Shown here one piece after another: positions 40,560 through 49,986 of a stretch of DNA of 64,000 nt. Within the stretch, counting starts at the first letter, position 1; each line of letters begins with the position of its first letter. The notes below the pieces were generated by a model. It searched no databases and was not told where the DNA came from. It saw only the letters and a list, made by a program, of their open reading frames with translations. Location of the stretch: NCBI RefSeq assembly GCF_030063475.1, contig NZ_JASIRT010000007.1:124001-188000 (forward strand), written 5' to 3'. Source of the DNA: Roseomonas sp. E05. Lineage in GTDB: Bacteria > Pseudomonadota > Alphaproteobacteria > Acetobacterales > Acetobacteraceae. The translations under genes and the position numbers were made by a program.

Positions 40560-42259
40560 TGCGGCAGGGCGGCGCGCGTGGCTCCCGGCAGGCCGTCACG
40601 CAGCTTGGCGGAGATGCGCGGCGCCTCGTCCGGCTCGGGCTCCAGCGACAGGGCCCGCCGCCACTGGAAGCGCGCTTCGCGCTCGCGGCCGCTGGCCCAG
40701 TAGGCGTCGCCCAGATGGTCGTTGATGACGCTGTTGCGCGGCTCCAGCTCCGCCGCCTTCTCCAGCCAGCGGAGGGCGCCGGGCAGGTCCTGCAGCTTAA
40801 GCAGCGCCCAACCCAGGCTGTCGGCGATGTTGCCGTCCTGCGGGCGCAGCTCGGCGGCACGCTCCAGCATCCGCCGCGCCTCGGCAAGGTTCGTGCCCTG
40901 CTCCACCCAGGTGTAGCCAAGGTAGTTCAGCACATAGGGCTGCTCCGGGGAGAGCTGCAGGGCGTGCCGGAAATCGGTCTCGGCGGCCGGCCAGTCGCCG
41001 CTGCGCTCCAGCGCGATGCCGCGGGCGTAGAACAGCGGCCAATGGCTGGCCTGCGGCGCGCCGACGCGCCCGAGGGCGGCGGTATAGGCCTCCGCCGCCT
41101 CGGCGAAGCGCCCGCGCCGGCGCAGCAGGTCGCCGAGCCGGGCCTGCGGCTGGGCCGCATCGGGCTGCGACTGCGCCAGCGCGCGCAGCGTGGCGATGGC
41201 CTCGTCGGGGCGGTCCATCCGGTCGAGCAACGAGGCCCTGCGCAACATGACCACCGGCGCCAGCGGATCATCTTCCGGCACCTTGCGCAGCATGCCGAGG
41301 GCAGCCGCGGGGTGCTCCTCCTCGGCGAGGGAATCGGCCGCGATCAGCAGCGCGGGCGTGAAATCGGGCCGCAGGCGCAGCGCGAGGCGGGAGAGCAGCA
41401 GCGTCAGCTCCGGCGCGCCCTGGCCGCGCAGGGCACCGGCCAGCGCCAGCTCCGCCTCGGCCATGCCTTCCACCGCCGAGGCCACGGCGCGGCCGCGCAG
41501 CAGGCGCCGCCGCGTCTCCGGGCTGCCGAGCAGCGCGAAGTCGTCGCCCCCCAGGGCCACGGCGTCGAGCAGCCGCGCCGCCGCGGCCGGCTTGCCGGCG
41601 CGCTCAAAGATGCCAGCGATGATCTGCAGCATCCGCAGATTGGCCTCAGGGCTCTCGGAGAGCGCAACGCGGGCCAGCCGCTCCGCCTCGGCCGGGCGGT
41701 TGCCGATGTCGGCGATCATGGCGGCGTGCAGCGCCGCCAGGCCACGCAGGCGGTTGCCCTCGATCTGCGCGCGCAGCGTCGCCAGGGCGGTATCGGTGGC
41801 GCCGCGCCCGGCCTGCGCCCAGGCCAGCAGCAGCGGCTGCAGCACTTGCGCGGCGCCATTGCGCGGCAGGTTGCGCAGCCGGGTCTCGGCGCGCTCCCAG
41901 CGTCCGGCCATGCCGTCGGCCCCCGCCAGCAGCATGGCGGCCAACTCGCTCTGTGGCAGGCGGTGGGCCACCCGCACCGCCTCGGGCCGCCCGTCCATCA
42001 CAGCGGCGAGGAAGGCACGGGTCAGCACTTCCGGCTCGTTGGGCGCGAGGCGAAGCGCCTCCAGAAGCTCGTCCGCGGCGGTGCGGGTATCCATCTCCGC
42101 CGCGGCGAAGCGGCCGGCGAGATAGGCGCCGAAGGCGGTGGGGCGGGAAGCGGAGAGACCGCCGGGGCCGGCATCCGCCGCCCCGCCCGCCGCACAGCCG
42201 GCGAGCAGGGCCGCGGCCAGCAGGGCAAGACGGCGCGGGGAGACAAGCAGCATGACCAT
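40556..42259 (-). CDS. TPR-repeat lipoprotein
   Basis: A 567-residue secreted protein. The N-terminus RLALLAAALLAGC is a lipobox signal with the lipid-bearing Cys near residue 22. The rest is helical, with tetratricopeptide repeats at about 90-300 and clearly at 380-560 (for example PEQPYVLNYLGYTWVEQGTN and NSVINDHLGDAYWASGREREA). TPR lipoproteins often act as scaffolds in outer membrane or cell-wall assembly. It is co-transcribed with ispE by a four-base overlap. No catalytic motif is seen. ATG at 42259 or 42253 are both possible. Confidence 0.88.
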   Translation of the reverse strand: MVMLLVSPRRLALLAAALLAGCAAGGAADAGPGGLSASRPTAFGAYLAGRFAAAEMDTRTAADELLEALRLAPNEPEVLTRAFLAAVMDGRPEAVRVAHRLPQSELAAMLLAGADGMAGRWERAETRLRNLPRNGAAQVLQPLLLAWAQAGRGATDTALATLRAQIEGNRLRGLAALHAAMIADIGNRPAEAERLARVALSESPEANLRMLQIIAGIFERAGKPAAAARLLDAVALGGDDFALLGSPETRRRLLRGRAVASAVEGMAEAELALAGALRGQGAPELTLLLSRLALRLRPDFTPALLIAADSLAEEEHPAAALGMLRKVPEDDPLAPVVMLRRASLLDRMDRPDEAIATLRALAQSQPDAAQPQARLGDLLRRRGRFAEAAEAYTAALGRVGAPQASHWPLFYARGIALERSGDWPAAETDFRHALQLSPEQPYVLNYLGYTWVEQGTNLAEARRMLERAAELRPQDGNIADSLGWALLKLQDLPGALRWLEKAAELEPRNSVINDHLGDAYWASGREREARFQWRRALSLEPEPDEAPRISAKLRDGLPGATRAALPQ

Positions 42260-42272
42260 GCCGCCAAGCCTA

Positions 42273-42301
42273 AAGCGTTTCCCGCGCTGCGGGAAACGCT
42301 T
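42273..42301. terminator. Hairpin between the ETF-QO and TPR genes
   Basis: A perfect 13-bp stem, AAGCGTTTCCCGC with GCGGGAAACGCTT, and a three-base loop, 53 bases after the ETF-QO stop. On the minus strand it is followed by TAGGC. It likely ends the ETF-QO transcript. Confidence 0.7.
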
Positions 42302-42353
42302 CTGTGCGGTGCGGCAGTGCCGTTACGTTACGTTTCGCCGCCCGCGCCGCGCG

Positions 42354-43979
42354 TCACATGCCACCGATGTAGTTCGGCCCGCCGCCGCCCTCCGGCGTGC
42401 ACCAGTCGATGTTCTGCGTCGGGTCCTTGATGTCGCAGGTCTTGCAGTGGACGCAGTTCTGCGCGTTGATCACCAGGCGCGGCTCGCCCTCGTCGGCCCC
42501 CACCGCCTCATAGACCGCGGCCGGGCAGTAGCGTGCCTCGGGGGCGCGGTAGGTCTCCCAGTTCACCGGACGCCACCTCGACGGATCCTTGAGCTTCAGA
42601 TGCGCCGGCTGGTCCTCCTCGTGGTTGGTGTTGGAGAGGAACACCGAGGAGAGCCGGTCGAAGGTCAGCTTCCCGTCGGGCTTGGGATACTCGATCCTCG
42701 GGCTCTGGTCCGCCGGCCTGGTGGCCGTGTGGTCGGCATGGTTGGGCAGCGTCCAGGGCGCCTTGCCGCGGAAGACATAGGTGTCGAGCGCCGCGTTCAG
42801 CATGCCGCCCCAGAAGCCCCACTTCGCGAAGCCCGGGCGGATGTTGCGCACGCCGGAGAGTTCCTCCCAGACCCAGCTGCCGCGCAGCCGCTCGGGATAG
42901 CTCTCCAGCACCGGCCCGGCGGCCTCGTCGGCCAGCGCGGCGGCGGCGGCCTCGGCGGCCAGCATGCCGCTCTTCATCGCGGTATGGGTGCCCTTGATCT
43001 TCGGCACGTTCAGGAAGCCGGCGCTGTCGCCCATCAGCACGCCGCCGGGGAAGACCAGCTTCGGGACGGACTGCAAGCCGCCCTCGCTCAACGCCCGCGC
43101 GCCATAGGCGATGCGCTTGCCGCCCTCCAGGATCCTGCGCACCTCCGGATGGGTCTTGAAGCGCTGCATCTCGTCGAAGGGCGAAAGCCAGGTATTCGGG
43201 TAGTCGAGGCCGACCACAAAGCCCACCGAGACCAGGTTCTCGCCCAGCATGTAGAGCCAGGAGCCGCCATAGGTGTCGGTGGAAAGCGGCCAGCCGACGC
43301 TGTGCCACACCTTGCCGGGCGTGTGGCGCTCCTTGGGGATCTCCCACAGCTCCTTGACGCCGAGCGCATAGGTCTGCGGCTGCACGCCCTCGCGCAGGTT
43401 GAACTGCTCCTGCAGCGTCTTGGCCAGCGAGCCGCGGCATCCCTCGCCGAACAGCGTGTAGCGGGCGCGCAGTTCCATGCCGGGCTGATAGTTCGGCCCT
43501 TCCTCGCCCTCACGGGTGATGCCCATGACGCCGGCAACGACGCCCTTCACCACCCCGTCCTCGATGATCGCCTCGGAGGCCGCGAAGCCGGGATAGATCT
43601 CGACGCCCAGCGCCTCCGCCTTGGCCGCCAGCCAGCGGCAGACATTGCCGAGCGAGACCACGTAGTTGCCGTGGTTGTTCATCTGCGGCGGGGTCGGCAG
43701 CTTGTAGGCCTTGGTGGCGGTCAGGAACATGAAGCTGTCCTCGCCGGCCGGGGTGGCCAGCGCCGGCGGGTCGTCCCGCCAGTCGGGCAGCAATTCGTCC
43801 AGCGCGCGCGGCTCCAGCACCGCGCCGGAGAGGATGTGCGCGCCGACCTCAGAGCCCTTCTCGACGATGCACACCGCCGCCTCCGGCGAGAGCTGTTTCA
43901 GCCGGATGGCCGCCGCCAGTCCTGCGGGGCCCGCCCCCACGACCAGGACGTCAAACTCCATGCTCTCGCGTTCGGTCAC
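42354..43979 (-). CDS. Electron transfer flavoprotein-ubiquinone oxidoreductase
   Basis: A 541-residue membrane-bound flavoprotein that passes electrons from ETF to ubiquinone. It starts with the FAD motif [21 protein letters not shown], contains [20 protein letters not shown] and [22 protein letters not shown], and ends with the 4Fe-4S segment [13 protein letters not shown]...[12 protein letters not shown] with four cysteines. ATG at 43979 is chosen; an ATG at residue 7 is also possible. It is the sink for electrons from the three acyl-CoA dehydrogenases encoded in the window, and from the rest of the cell. Confidence 0.97.
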   Translation of the reverse strand: MTERESMEFDVLVVGAGPAGLAAAIRLKQLSPEAAVCIVEKGSEVGAHILSGAVLEPRALDELLPDWRDDPPALATPAGEDSFMFLTATKAYKLPTPPQMNNHGNYVVSLGNVCRWLAAKAEALGVEIYPGFAASEAIIEDGVVKGVVAGVMGITREGEEGPNYQPGMELRARYTLFGEGCRGSLAKTLQEQFNLREGVQPQTYALGVKELWEIPKERHTPGKVWHSVGWPLSTDTYGGSWLYMLGENLVSVGFVVGLDYPNTWLSPFDEMQRFKTHPEVRRILEGGKRIAYGARALSEGGLQSVPKLVFPGGVLMGDSAGFLNVPKIKGTHTAMKSGMLAAEAAAAALADEAAGPVLESYPERLRGSWVWEELSGVRNIRPGFAKWGFWGGMLNAALDTYVFRGKAPWTLPNHADHTATRPADQSPRIEYPKPDGKLTFDRLSSVFLSNTNHEEDQPAHLKLKDPSRWRPVNWETYRAPEARYCPAAVYEAVGADEGEPRLVINAQNCVHCKTCDIKDPTQNIDWCTPEGGGGPNYIGGM

Positions 43980-44065
43980 ACCTTTCTCCCTTGGTCCCGT
44001 GGCCCTGCCTTAGACCGATCACGGGTTGCGCGGAACCCCGCCGGCGGCCGATATGCCATGCTGAG

Positions 44066-44947
44066 ATGAACGCCGCCGCGCCCGAACCGGACGATCCCGC
44101 CGCCCTGCTGGCCGCCCTGCGGCTGCAGCTGGACTGGGGCGCCGACGAGGCGCTGGCCGAAGCGCCGCTGGACCGCCTCGCCGCCCCGCCTCCGCTGGCA
44201 CCGTCTGCGGCGCTCCCGGCGGCACCCTCTGCGGCCGGAGAACCATCCCGCCGCGCCGCACCGGGCCGCCGCGGGGCCGCCCTGCCGCTGGCCGCCCCGC
44301 TTGCGCCCGCCGCGCGCAACGCCGCCGCCCTGGCCGCCGGCGCGCAGGACCTGGCCGCGCTGCGCGAGGCGATCCGCGAGGTGGACACCCCGCTGCGCGA
44401 CACGGCCACCAACCTGGTCTTCGCCGACGGCAACCCGGATTCGGGACTGATGCTGATCGGCGAAGCGCCGGGGGCGGACGAGGATAGGCTGGGCCGCCCC
44501 TTCGTCGGCCAGTCCGGCCAGCTTCTCGACCGGATGCTGGCCAGCATCGGCCTGGACCGCGCCGCCGAGGACCCCTCCCGCGCCTTCTACATCACCAACA
44601 TCCTGCCCTGGCGGCCGCCCGGCAACCGCACGCCCACCGATGCCGAGATCGCCCTCTTCCTCCCGCTGGTGCTGCGCCACATCGCCCTGGCGCGGCCGCG
44701 CCACGTGCTGCTGCTGGGTGGCGTCTCGGCCAAGGCGCTGCTGAACACGCGGGAGGGCATCACCCGGCTGCGCGGCCGCTGGCACAGCCTGCCCCTGGAG
44801 GCCGGAGGCCTGCCGGTGCTGCCCACCTGGCACCCGGCCTACCTTCTGCGCAACCCGGCGGCCAAGCGCGACTCCTGGGCCGACCTGCTGCTGCTGCGCC
44901 GCACCCTCTCCGGCGACATTTCTGCCGCTCCCGGCGGACTCACGTAG
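44066..44947 (+). CDS. Family 4-like uracil-DNA glycosylase lacking cysteines
   Basis: A 293-residue DNA repair enzyme that removes uracil from DNA. The catalytic segment is [21 protein letters not shown], the conserved phrase [14 protein letters not shown] follows, and the C-terminal motif is [15 protein letters not shown]. The N-terminal 90 residues are low-complexity Ala/Pro. There is no cysteine in the entire protein, although family 4 enzymes normally bind 4Fe-4S through four. The start is the first in-frame ATG after the divergent ETF-QO gene. Function is probable, but the iron-sulfur cluster must be absent. Confidence 0.88.
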   Translation: MNAAAPEPDDPAALLAALRLQLDWGADEALAEAPLDRLAAPPPLAPSAALPAAPSAAGEPSRRAAPGRRGAALPLAAPLAPAARNAAALAAGAQDLAALREAIREVDTPLRDTATNLVFADGNPDSGLMLIGEAPGADEDRLGRPFVGQSGQLLDRMLASIGLDRAAEDPSRAFYITNILPWRPPGNRTPTDAEIALFLPLVLRHIALARPRHVLLLGGVSAKALLNTREGITRLRGRWHSLPLEAGGLPVLPTWHPAYLLRNPAAKRDSWADLLLLRRTLSGDISAAPGGLT

Positions 44948-45066
44948 AGTTAATCGTGTTTTTCAACTCACGATCACGGGAGATCGGGAGTTCCTCCCTT
45001 GAAACGCGATTTATCCCGCTTTCACAGTTGCCCCCCGCTGACGAGACCGTTAACGGCAAGCGGGCC

Positions 45067-46920
45067 ATGCGAGCGATCTGCACCATGGCCCTTCGTTCAC
45101 CCGCCCTGGCCTTCGGCCTGGGATGGGCGGCGTCGCTGTGTGTCGGGGCTCAGGTTCCGGCCATGGCGCAACGGGCCGGAGAGACCGCCCCCCTTGAGCG
45201 GGCAATGAACGTGCCCCGCCCCACCCTCCCTGGAGGCGTGGCGGGGCTTCCGCAACCTCTGGCCCCGTCCGATGCGGCGCGGCTGGTCCGCGTCTTCGCG
45301 CTGCAGAAGCGCGGGGACTTCACCGCCGCGGCGCAGGAGGCCGAGCGCCTGGAGGATCGGCGGCTGATGGGCCATGTCCTGGCCGACCGCTGGCTGCGCC
45401 CCGGCGCCGCCGAGCCCTCGGTCGAGGAGCTTTACGGCTGGCTCGCCGAGTATCCGGACCACCCGGAGGCGCGCGCCATCCACGCCATGCTGCGCGGCCG
45501 CCTGCCGCGCAACGCGCCCTACCCGCCCGCCCCGCCGGATGAGTCCCTCTCGGCCGAGGCCGACGTGGTGCCGGAGGAGCGCGAGCCGCCGGCGCGCGGC
45601 GTCAGCCGCGATGCGCGGCTGGACCGTCTGGTGCATGGCCGCGCCGCAGAGGGCGATCTGAACGGCGCCCTCGCCGCCATCGCGCAGGAGGCCAGCGGCA
45701 GCTATGCGGCGTTGCTGCGCGGCGAGGTGGCTCTGGCGGCCTTCCAGCGCGGCCGCGACGAGGAGGCCTGGCGCCTTGCCTCGGAGGTGGCGAAGCAGCA
45801 CCCGCAGCTCGCGCACCCCGCCTTCGTCGCCGGCCTCGCCGCCTGGGGCAGCGGCCGGCCCGACCGCGCGCTGACCGCCTTCGAGAGTGCCGCCCGCGCC
45901 GAGGTCGCCGCCCCCGCCCTGCGCGCCGCCGCCGCCTTCTGGACGGCGCGCGCCGCCATCCGCACCCGGCGGCCGCAGCTCTACGTGCCCTGGATGCTGC
46001 AGGCGGCGCAGGAGCCGCGCACCTTCTACGGGCTGGTCGCGCGCCGCGTGCTCGGCCTCGCCCCCGGCTTCGCCTGGGAGCGCGACCTCGCCGGCACGGC
46101 CGAGGGCGCGGCCCTGGCGGAGACCGCCGCCGGCTGGCGCGCCCTGGCGCTGCTGCAGGTCGGCCAGCGCGAGCTGGCGGAGCAGGAGCTGCGCGCATTG
46201 TGGCCGATCGCGCAGGGCAATCCGGGCGTGCTGCGCGGCATGCTCGCCGTGGCCCGCGAGGCGGGCATGACCGACCTCGCCTCGCAGGTCGCCGCCCTGG
46301 TGCAGACCGCCGATGGCCGCCCGCGCGACTACGACCGCTTCCCGTTGCCAAGGCTGGAGCCGCTCTCCGGCTTCCGCGCCAATCCGGCGCTGCTCTACGC
46401 GCTGGCGCTGCAGGAATCGCGCTTCGACCCGAAGGCGGTCTCGCCTGCCGGGGCGCGCGGGCTGATGCAGATCATGCCCGCCACCGCCGCCTACATCGTC
46501 GGCGACCCCAGCCTGCGCGGCTCGGCCGGGCTGAAGCGCCTGCACGACCCCGCCTTCTCGCTGGAGCTGGCGCAACGCTACCTGCACCACCTGACGGCGC
46601 GCGAGGTGGTGGATGGCGACCTGATCCGGCTGCTGGCCGCCTACAACAACGGTCCCGGCAACGTGGCGCGCTGGGCGCCGAACCTGCGCCATCAGGGCGA
46701 TCCGTTCCTGTTCCTCGAGTCCATCCCGGTGGACGAGACGCGGGCCTTCGTGCAGCGTGTGCTCGCCTACAGCTGGATCTATGCCAGCCGCCTGGGGCTG
46801 CCCGCGCCCAGCCTCGACGCGTTGGCGAGCGGCGAGTTCCCCCGCTTCGGCAGCCCGCCGCTGGAACTGGCGGAGCAGCCGCCGCTGCCCCGCGCCGCCA
46901 CCCGCACGGCCTCGCGCTGA
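45067..46920 (+). CDS. Soluble lytic murein transglycosylase (Slt-like)
   Basis: A 617-residue secreted enzyme that cleaves peptidoglycan to 1,6-anhydro-muropeptides. A signal peptide covers about residues 1-36 (ALAFGLGWAASLCVGAQVPAMA). A long alpha-superhelical region precedes the catalytic domain at about 440-590: catalytic Glu450 in LALQESRFDPKAVSPAGARG, then GLMQIMPATAAY and LAAYNNGPGNVARW. ATG at 45067 best fits the signal peptide; an open frame from further upstream lacks one. It lies 119 bp after the glycosylase gene, probably with its own promoter. Confidence 0.93.
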   Translation: MRAICTMALRSPALAFGLGWAASLCVGAQVPAMAQRAGETAPLERAMNVPRPTLPGGVAGLPQPLAPSDAARLVRVFALQKRGDFTAAAQEAERLEDRRLMGHVLADRWLRPGAAEPSVEELYGWLAEYPDHPEARAIHAMLRGRLPRNAPYPPAPPDESLSAEADVVPEEREPPARGVSRDARLDRLVHGRAAEGDLNGALAAIAQEASGSYAALLRGEVALAAFQRGRDEEAWRLASEVAKQHPQLAHPAFVAGLAAWGSGRPDRALTAFESAARAEVAAPALRAAAAFWTARAAIRTRRPQLYVPWMLQAAQEPRTFYGLVARRVLGLAPGFAWERDLAGTAEGAALAETAAGWRALALLQVGQRELAEQELRALWPIAQGNPGVLRGMLAVAREAGMTDLASQVAALVQTADGRPRDYDRFPLPRLEPLSGFRANPALLYALALQESRFDPKAVSPAGARGLMQIMPATAAYIVGDPSLRGSAGLKRLHDPAFSLELAQRYLHHLTAREVVDGDLIRLLAAYNNGPGNVARWAPNLRHQGDPFLFLESIPVDETRAFVQRVLAYSWIYASRLGLPAPSLDALASGEFPRFGSPPLELAEQPPLPRAATRTASR

Positions 46921-47092
46921 CGCGCCGCCCGACCGGCGCTCCCGAGCCGGCCGGGCGGGGAATTCCGCAAGCGAGACGGGGACAAAAAACCGTGGTTGCA
47001 TGCGCTCTACCTGCGCGGCAATTTGACGGTATCGTCATCGCCGCGCCGGGTCCGCCGACGCCCCTTCCCGGCCTCGCAAGGATCGCCGCCGC

Positions 47093-49597
47093 ATGGTCAG
47101 CCTCTTCGGCCGGACCGGCCTCGTCACGCTCGCCGCCACGGCCACCGTCCTCCTGCTGTTCCTGGCCGGCGGCACCTTCGCCCTGCGCATTCTCGAGGAT
47201 GCACGCGAGCAGCGCACGGCGGTGAACACGAGCTACGCCATCATGGAGGATCTGCTGGAGTTGCGCAGCGACATCCATGAGATGATGGCGGCGCGCGACC
47301 AGGTGCTGCTCGGCACGCCGGAGCCCTATCGCCGCACCATGGCCGCGGCGCGTGCGCGCGTCATGGGCGAGATGGCGGCCCTGGAGGCGGCGGCGCAGGG
47401 CGATGCGTGGCAGCAATCCCTTCTGCCGCAGTTGCGGCATGGCGTCATGGCCATGCTCACCCGGCTGGAGCAGACCTTGCGCTTCGCCGGCCGCGGGGAC
47501 GCGGTGGATCTGCTGCTGCTGCTGCGCGAGGCCAGTGCGGAGCGCATGCGCCTGCTGCGGCTGGCCGACCAGATGATCGCCCGGGAGCGCAGCAATCTCG
47601 AGGCTTCCAACCGCGCCTACACGGCACGGGTGCGGCAGGCCCGCAGCATCATACCGGTGACCTTCGGCGCCGCCGTGCTGTTCGCGCTGGCCGCCCTCTG
47701 GGGCATGCACCGCTACCGGCACAGCAATGCGGAACGCTACGCCGCGCTCGAGGAGTCGAAGCGCGCGACCGAGGCGGCGAATGCCGCGCTGGCGGAGAAT
47801 CGCAGCCGGCTGCAGTCCATCCTCGACCACGCGCGGGATCCCATCCTGCTGCTGAACGAAAGGGACCAGGTCCAGCTTGCCAATGCCGCCGCGGCCGAGC
47901 AGTTCCGCATGCCGCTCACCGACGTCATCGGCCAGTCTGTGCGTGCCTTCATCCCCGATTTCGGCCAGCCGCAGCGCGAGGTCGAGGCGCACCGCGCGGA
48001 TGGCGCCATCTTCCCGGCGGAGCTCTCCATCGGCCGCTACGAGCAGGACGGCGAGCGTGGCTGCGTCTGCGTGCTGCGTGACGTGACCGAGCGGCACCGC
48101 CTGGATGCGATGAAGAACGAGTTCGTCTCCACCGTCAGCCACGAGCTGCGCACGCCGCTGACCTCGATCCGCGCCGCCCTCGGCCTTGTCACCGGCGGCG
48201 CGGCCGGCGCGCTGCCGCAGCCCGCAGGCGAGCTGCTCGGCATCGCGCACAAGAATGCCGAGCGCCTGGTGCTGCTGGTCAACGACATCCTCGACATCGA
48301 GAAGATGGAGGCGGGGCGGCTGGAGTTCCGGCGCGAGCGGATCTCCGCCCGGCAGCTGCTGGAGCAGGCGGTGGAGGCCAACCGCGCCTATGCCGGACAG
48401 TTCGGCCTGCGCCTGGAAATCGAGGGCGACCCGGCCGCCGATGCCGAGGTCTATGCCGATGCGCCGCGCATCCAGCAGGTGCTGGCCAACCTGCTCTCCA
48501 ACGCCGCCAAGTTCTCGCCGCCCGGCGGCGTGGTGGAGGTCGGCCTGACCGTGGACGCGGGCAGCGCCATCTTCCGCGTGCGCGACCATGGCCCGGGGAT
48601 CCCGGAGGCTTTCCGGAGCCAGATCTTCCAACGCTTCGCGCAGGCGGATTCCAGCGACGTCCGGCAGAAGGGCGGCACGGGCCTCGGCCTCGCCATCAGC
48701 CGCGCCATCGTCGAGCACCATGCCGGCCAGATCGGCTTCGAGGATGCCGCTGGCGGCGGCACCTGCTTCTTCTTCTCGCTGCCCCGGCTGGTCGAGCGCC
48801 CACCCACCCAGCCGGTGGCATCCAGCCAGGCGCGCCGGGTGCTCATCGTCGAGGATGACGCCGATGTGGCGCGCCTGCTGCAGATGATGCTCTCGCAGCA
48901 CGGCTGGGAGGGACAGGTCGCGCACGATGCGGCGGCGGCCTTCGCCGAGCTCGGCCGGCAGCATTTCGACGCACTGACGCTGGACCTGATGTTGCCGGAC
49001 GAGGACGGGCTGTCGCTGCTGCGCCGGCTGCGGCAGCGGCCCGATGGCCGCGGCCTGCCTGTCGTGGTGGTTTCCGCCATCGCCGACCAGCGGCGCCGCG
49101 CGCTGAACGGCGATGCGATGGGCGTGGTGGACTGGCTGGACAAGCCGATCGACCAGGGGCGCCTGCGGGAAGCGCTGCACCACGCCCTGCGCGCCAGCGC
49201 CGAGGACGGCCCCGCCACCATCCTGCATGTGGAGGACGACGACGATATCTGCCATGTCGTCTCCGCCGTGATGGGCGACGAGGCGCGGATGCAGCCGGCG
49301 CGCAGCCTCGCCGAGGCGCGGGCGGCGCTCGCGGGCGGGACGCGCTTCGCCCTGGTGATCGTCGATCTCGGCCTCCCGGACGGCAGCGGCTTCGACCTGC
49401 TGCCCGACATCCAGGCCCTGCGGCCCTCCCCGCCGGTGCTGATCTTCTCCGCCAGCGATGCCGATGCCCGGATGACCCGCCATGCCGCCGCCACCCTGGT
49501 GAAGAGCCGCACCGAGAACCGCCTGCTGCACGACACCATCCGCCACCTCATCGAGGCGGCACCGCCTGCCAGCCAGCCCAAGGAGGCCGTCCTGTGA
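47093..49597 (+). CDS. Hybrid sensor histidine kinase with two receiver domains
   Basis: An 834-residue membrane kinase. Two transmembrane helices (about 9-31 and 186-207) flank a periplasmic helical sensor. A PAS domain (about 238-340) follows, then HisKA with His350 in STVSHELRTPLTS, the ATPase domain with NLLSNAAKFSPPGG, RDHGPGIPEAF and TGLGLAISRAIVEHH, then receiver 1 (about 580-695, IVEDDADVARLL, phospho-Asp in TLDLMLPDEDG) and receiver 2 (about 708-825, HVEDDDDI, phospho-Asp in IVDLGLPDGSG). It overlaps a single-domain regulator by four bases and heads a three-gene phosphorelay. The signal is unknown. Confidence 0.94.
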   Translation: MVSLFGRTGLVTLAATATVLLLFLAGGTFALRILEDAREQRTAVNTSYAIMEDLLELRSDIHEMMAARDQVLLGTPEPYRRTMAAARARVMGEMAALEAAAQGDAWQQSLLPQLRHGVMAMLTRLEQTLRFAGRGDAVDLLLLLREASAERMRLLRLADQMIARERSNLEASNRAYTARVRQARSIIPVTFGAAVLFALAALWGMHRYRHSNAERYAALEESKRATEAANAALAENRSRLQSILDHARDPILLLNERDQVQLANAAAAEQFRMPLTDVIGQSVRAFIPDFGQPQREVEAHRADGAIFPAELSIGRYEQDGERGCVCVLRDVTERHRLDAMKNEFVSTVSHELRTPLTSIRAALGLVTGGAAGALPQPAGELLGIAHKNAERLVLLVNDILDIEKMEAGRLEFRRERISARQLLEQAVEANRAYAGQFGLRLEIEGDPAADAEVYADAPRIQQVLANLLSNAAKFSPPGGVVEVGLTVDAGSAIFRVRDHGPGIPEAFRSQIFQRFAQADSSDVRQKGGTGLGLAISRAIVEHHAGQIGFEDAAGGGTCFFFSLPRLVERPPTQPVASSQARRVLIVEDDADVARLLQMMLSQHGWEGQVAHDAAAAFAELGRQHFDALTLDLMLPDEDGLSLLRRLRQRPDGRGLPVVVVSAIADQRRRALNGDAMGVVDWLDKPIDQGRLREALHHALRASAEDGPATILHVEDDDDICHVVSAVMGDEARMQPARSLAEARAALAGGTRFALVIVDLGLPDGSGFDLLPDIQALRPSPPVLIFSASDADARMTRHAAATLVKSRTENRLLHDTIRHLIEAAPPASQPKEAVL

Positions 49598-49986
49598 GCG
49601 AAAGCGCGCTGACCCGCATCCTCTATGTCGAGGACGACAGCGACATCCGCACCGTCGCCAGCTTCGCGTTGAAGGCGGTCGGCGGTTTCACGGTGGAGGC
49701 CTGCGCCTCGGGCCAGGAGGCGCTGGCGCGGGCGGAGGGCTTCGCGCCGCAGCTGATCCTGCTCGACGTGATGATGCCGGGAATGGACGGGCCCACCACC
49801 CTGGAGCGGCTGCGCGCCCTGCCCAGCCTTGCGGCGGTGCCCGCGGTGTTCATGACCGCCAAGGTGCAGCCGCAGGAGATCACGCGCTACCGCGGGCTCG
49901 GCAGCCTCGACGTCATCTCCAAGCCCTTCGACCCGATGACCCTCTCCACCAGCGTCCGGCAGATCTGGGCGAACCACCATGGCTGA
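49594..49986 (+). CDS. Single-domain response regulator (CheY-like)
   Basis: A 130-residue receiver domain without output domain. Acidic pair in LYVEDDSDIRT, phospho-Asp in LILLDVMMPGMDGPT, the conserved Thr in FMTAKVQ and Lys in VISKPFDPM are all present. It overlaps the hybrid kinase gene by four bases and the Hpt-GGDEF gene by eight. It may carry phosphate between the kinase and the Hpt domain, or act as a phosphate sink. Expression with its partners is implied by the overlaps. Confidence 0.94.
   Translation: MSESALTRILYVEDDSDIRTVASFALKAVGGFTVEACASGQEALARAEGFAPQLILLDVMMPGMDGPTTLERLRALPSLAAVPAVFMTAKVQPQEITRYRGLGSLDVISKPFDPMTLSTSVRQIWANHHG

Noticed and set aside
46472-49546. A very long open frame on the minus strand opposite the transglycosylase and kinase genes
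   Set aside because: It is a mirror of high-GC third-position codon bias. Its translation is low-complexity and has no domain features, while the plus strand has clear domains.
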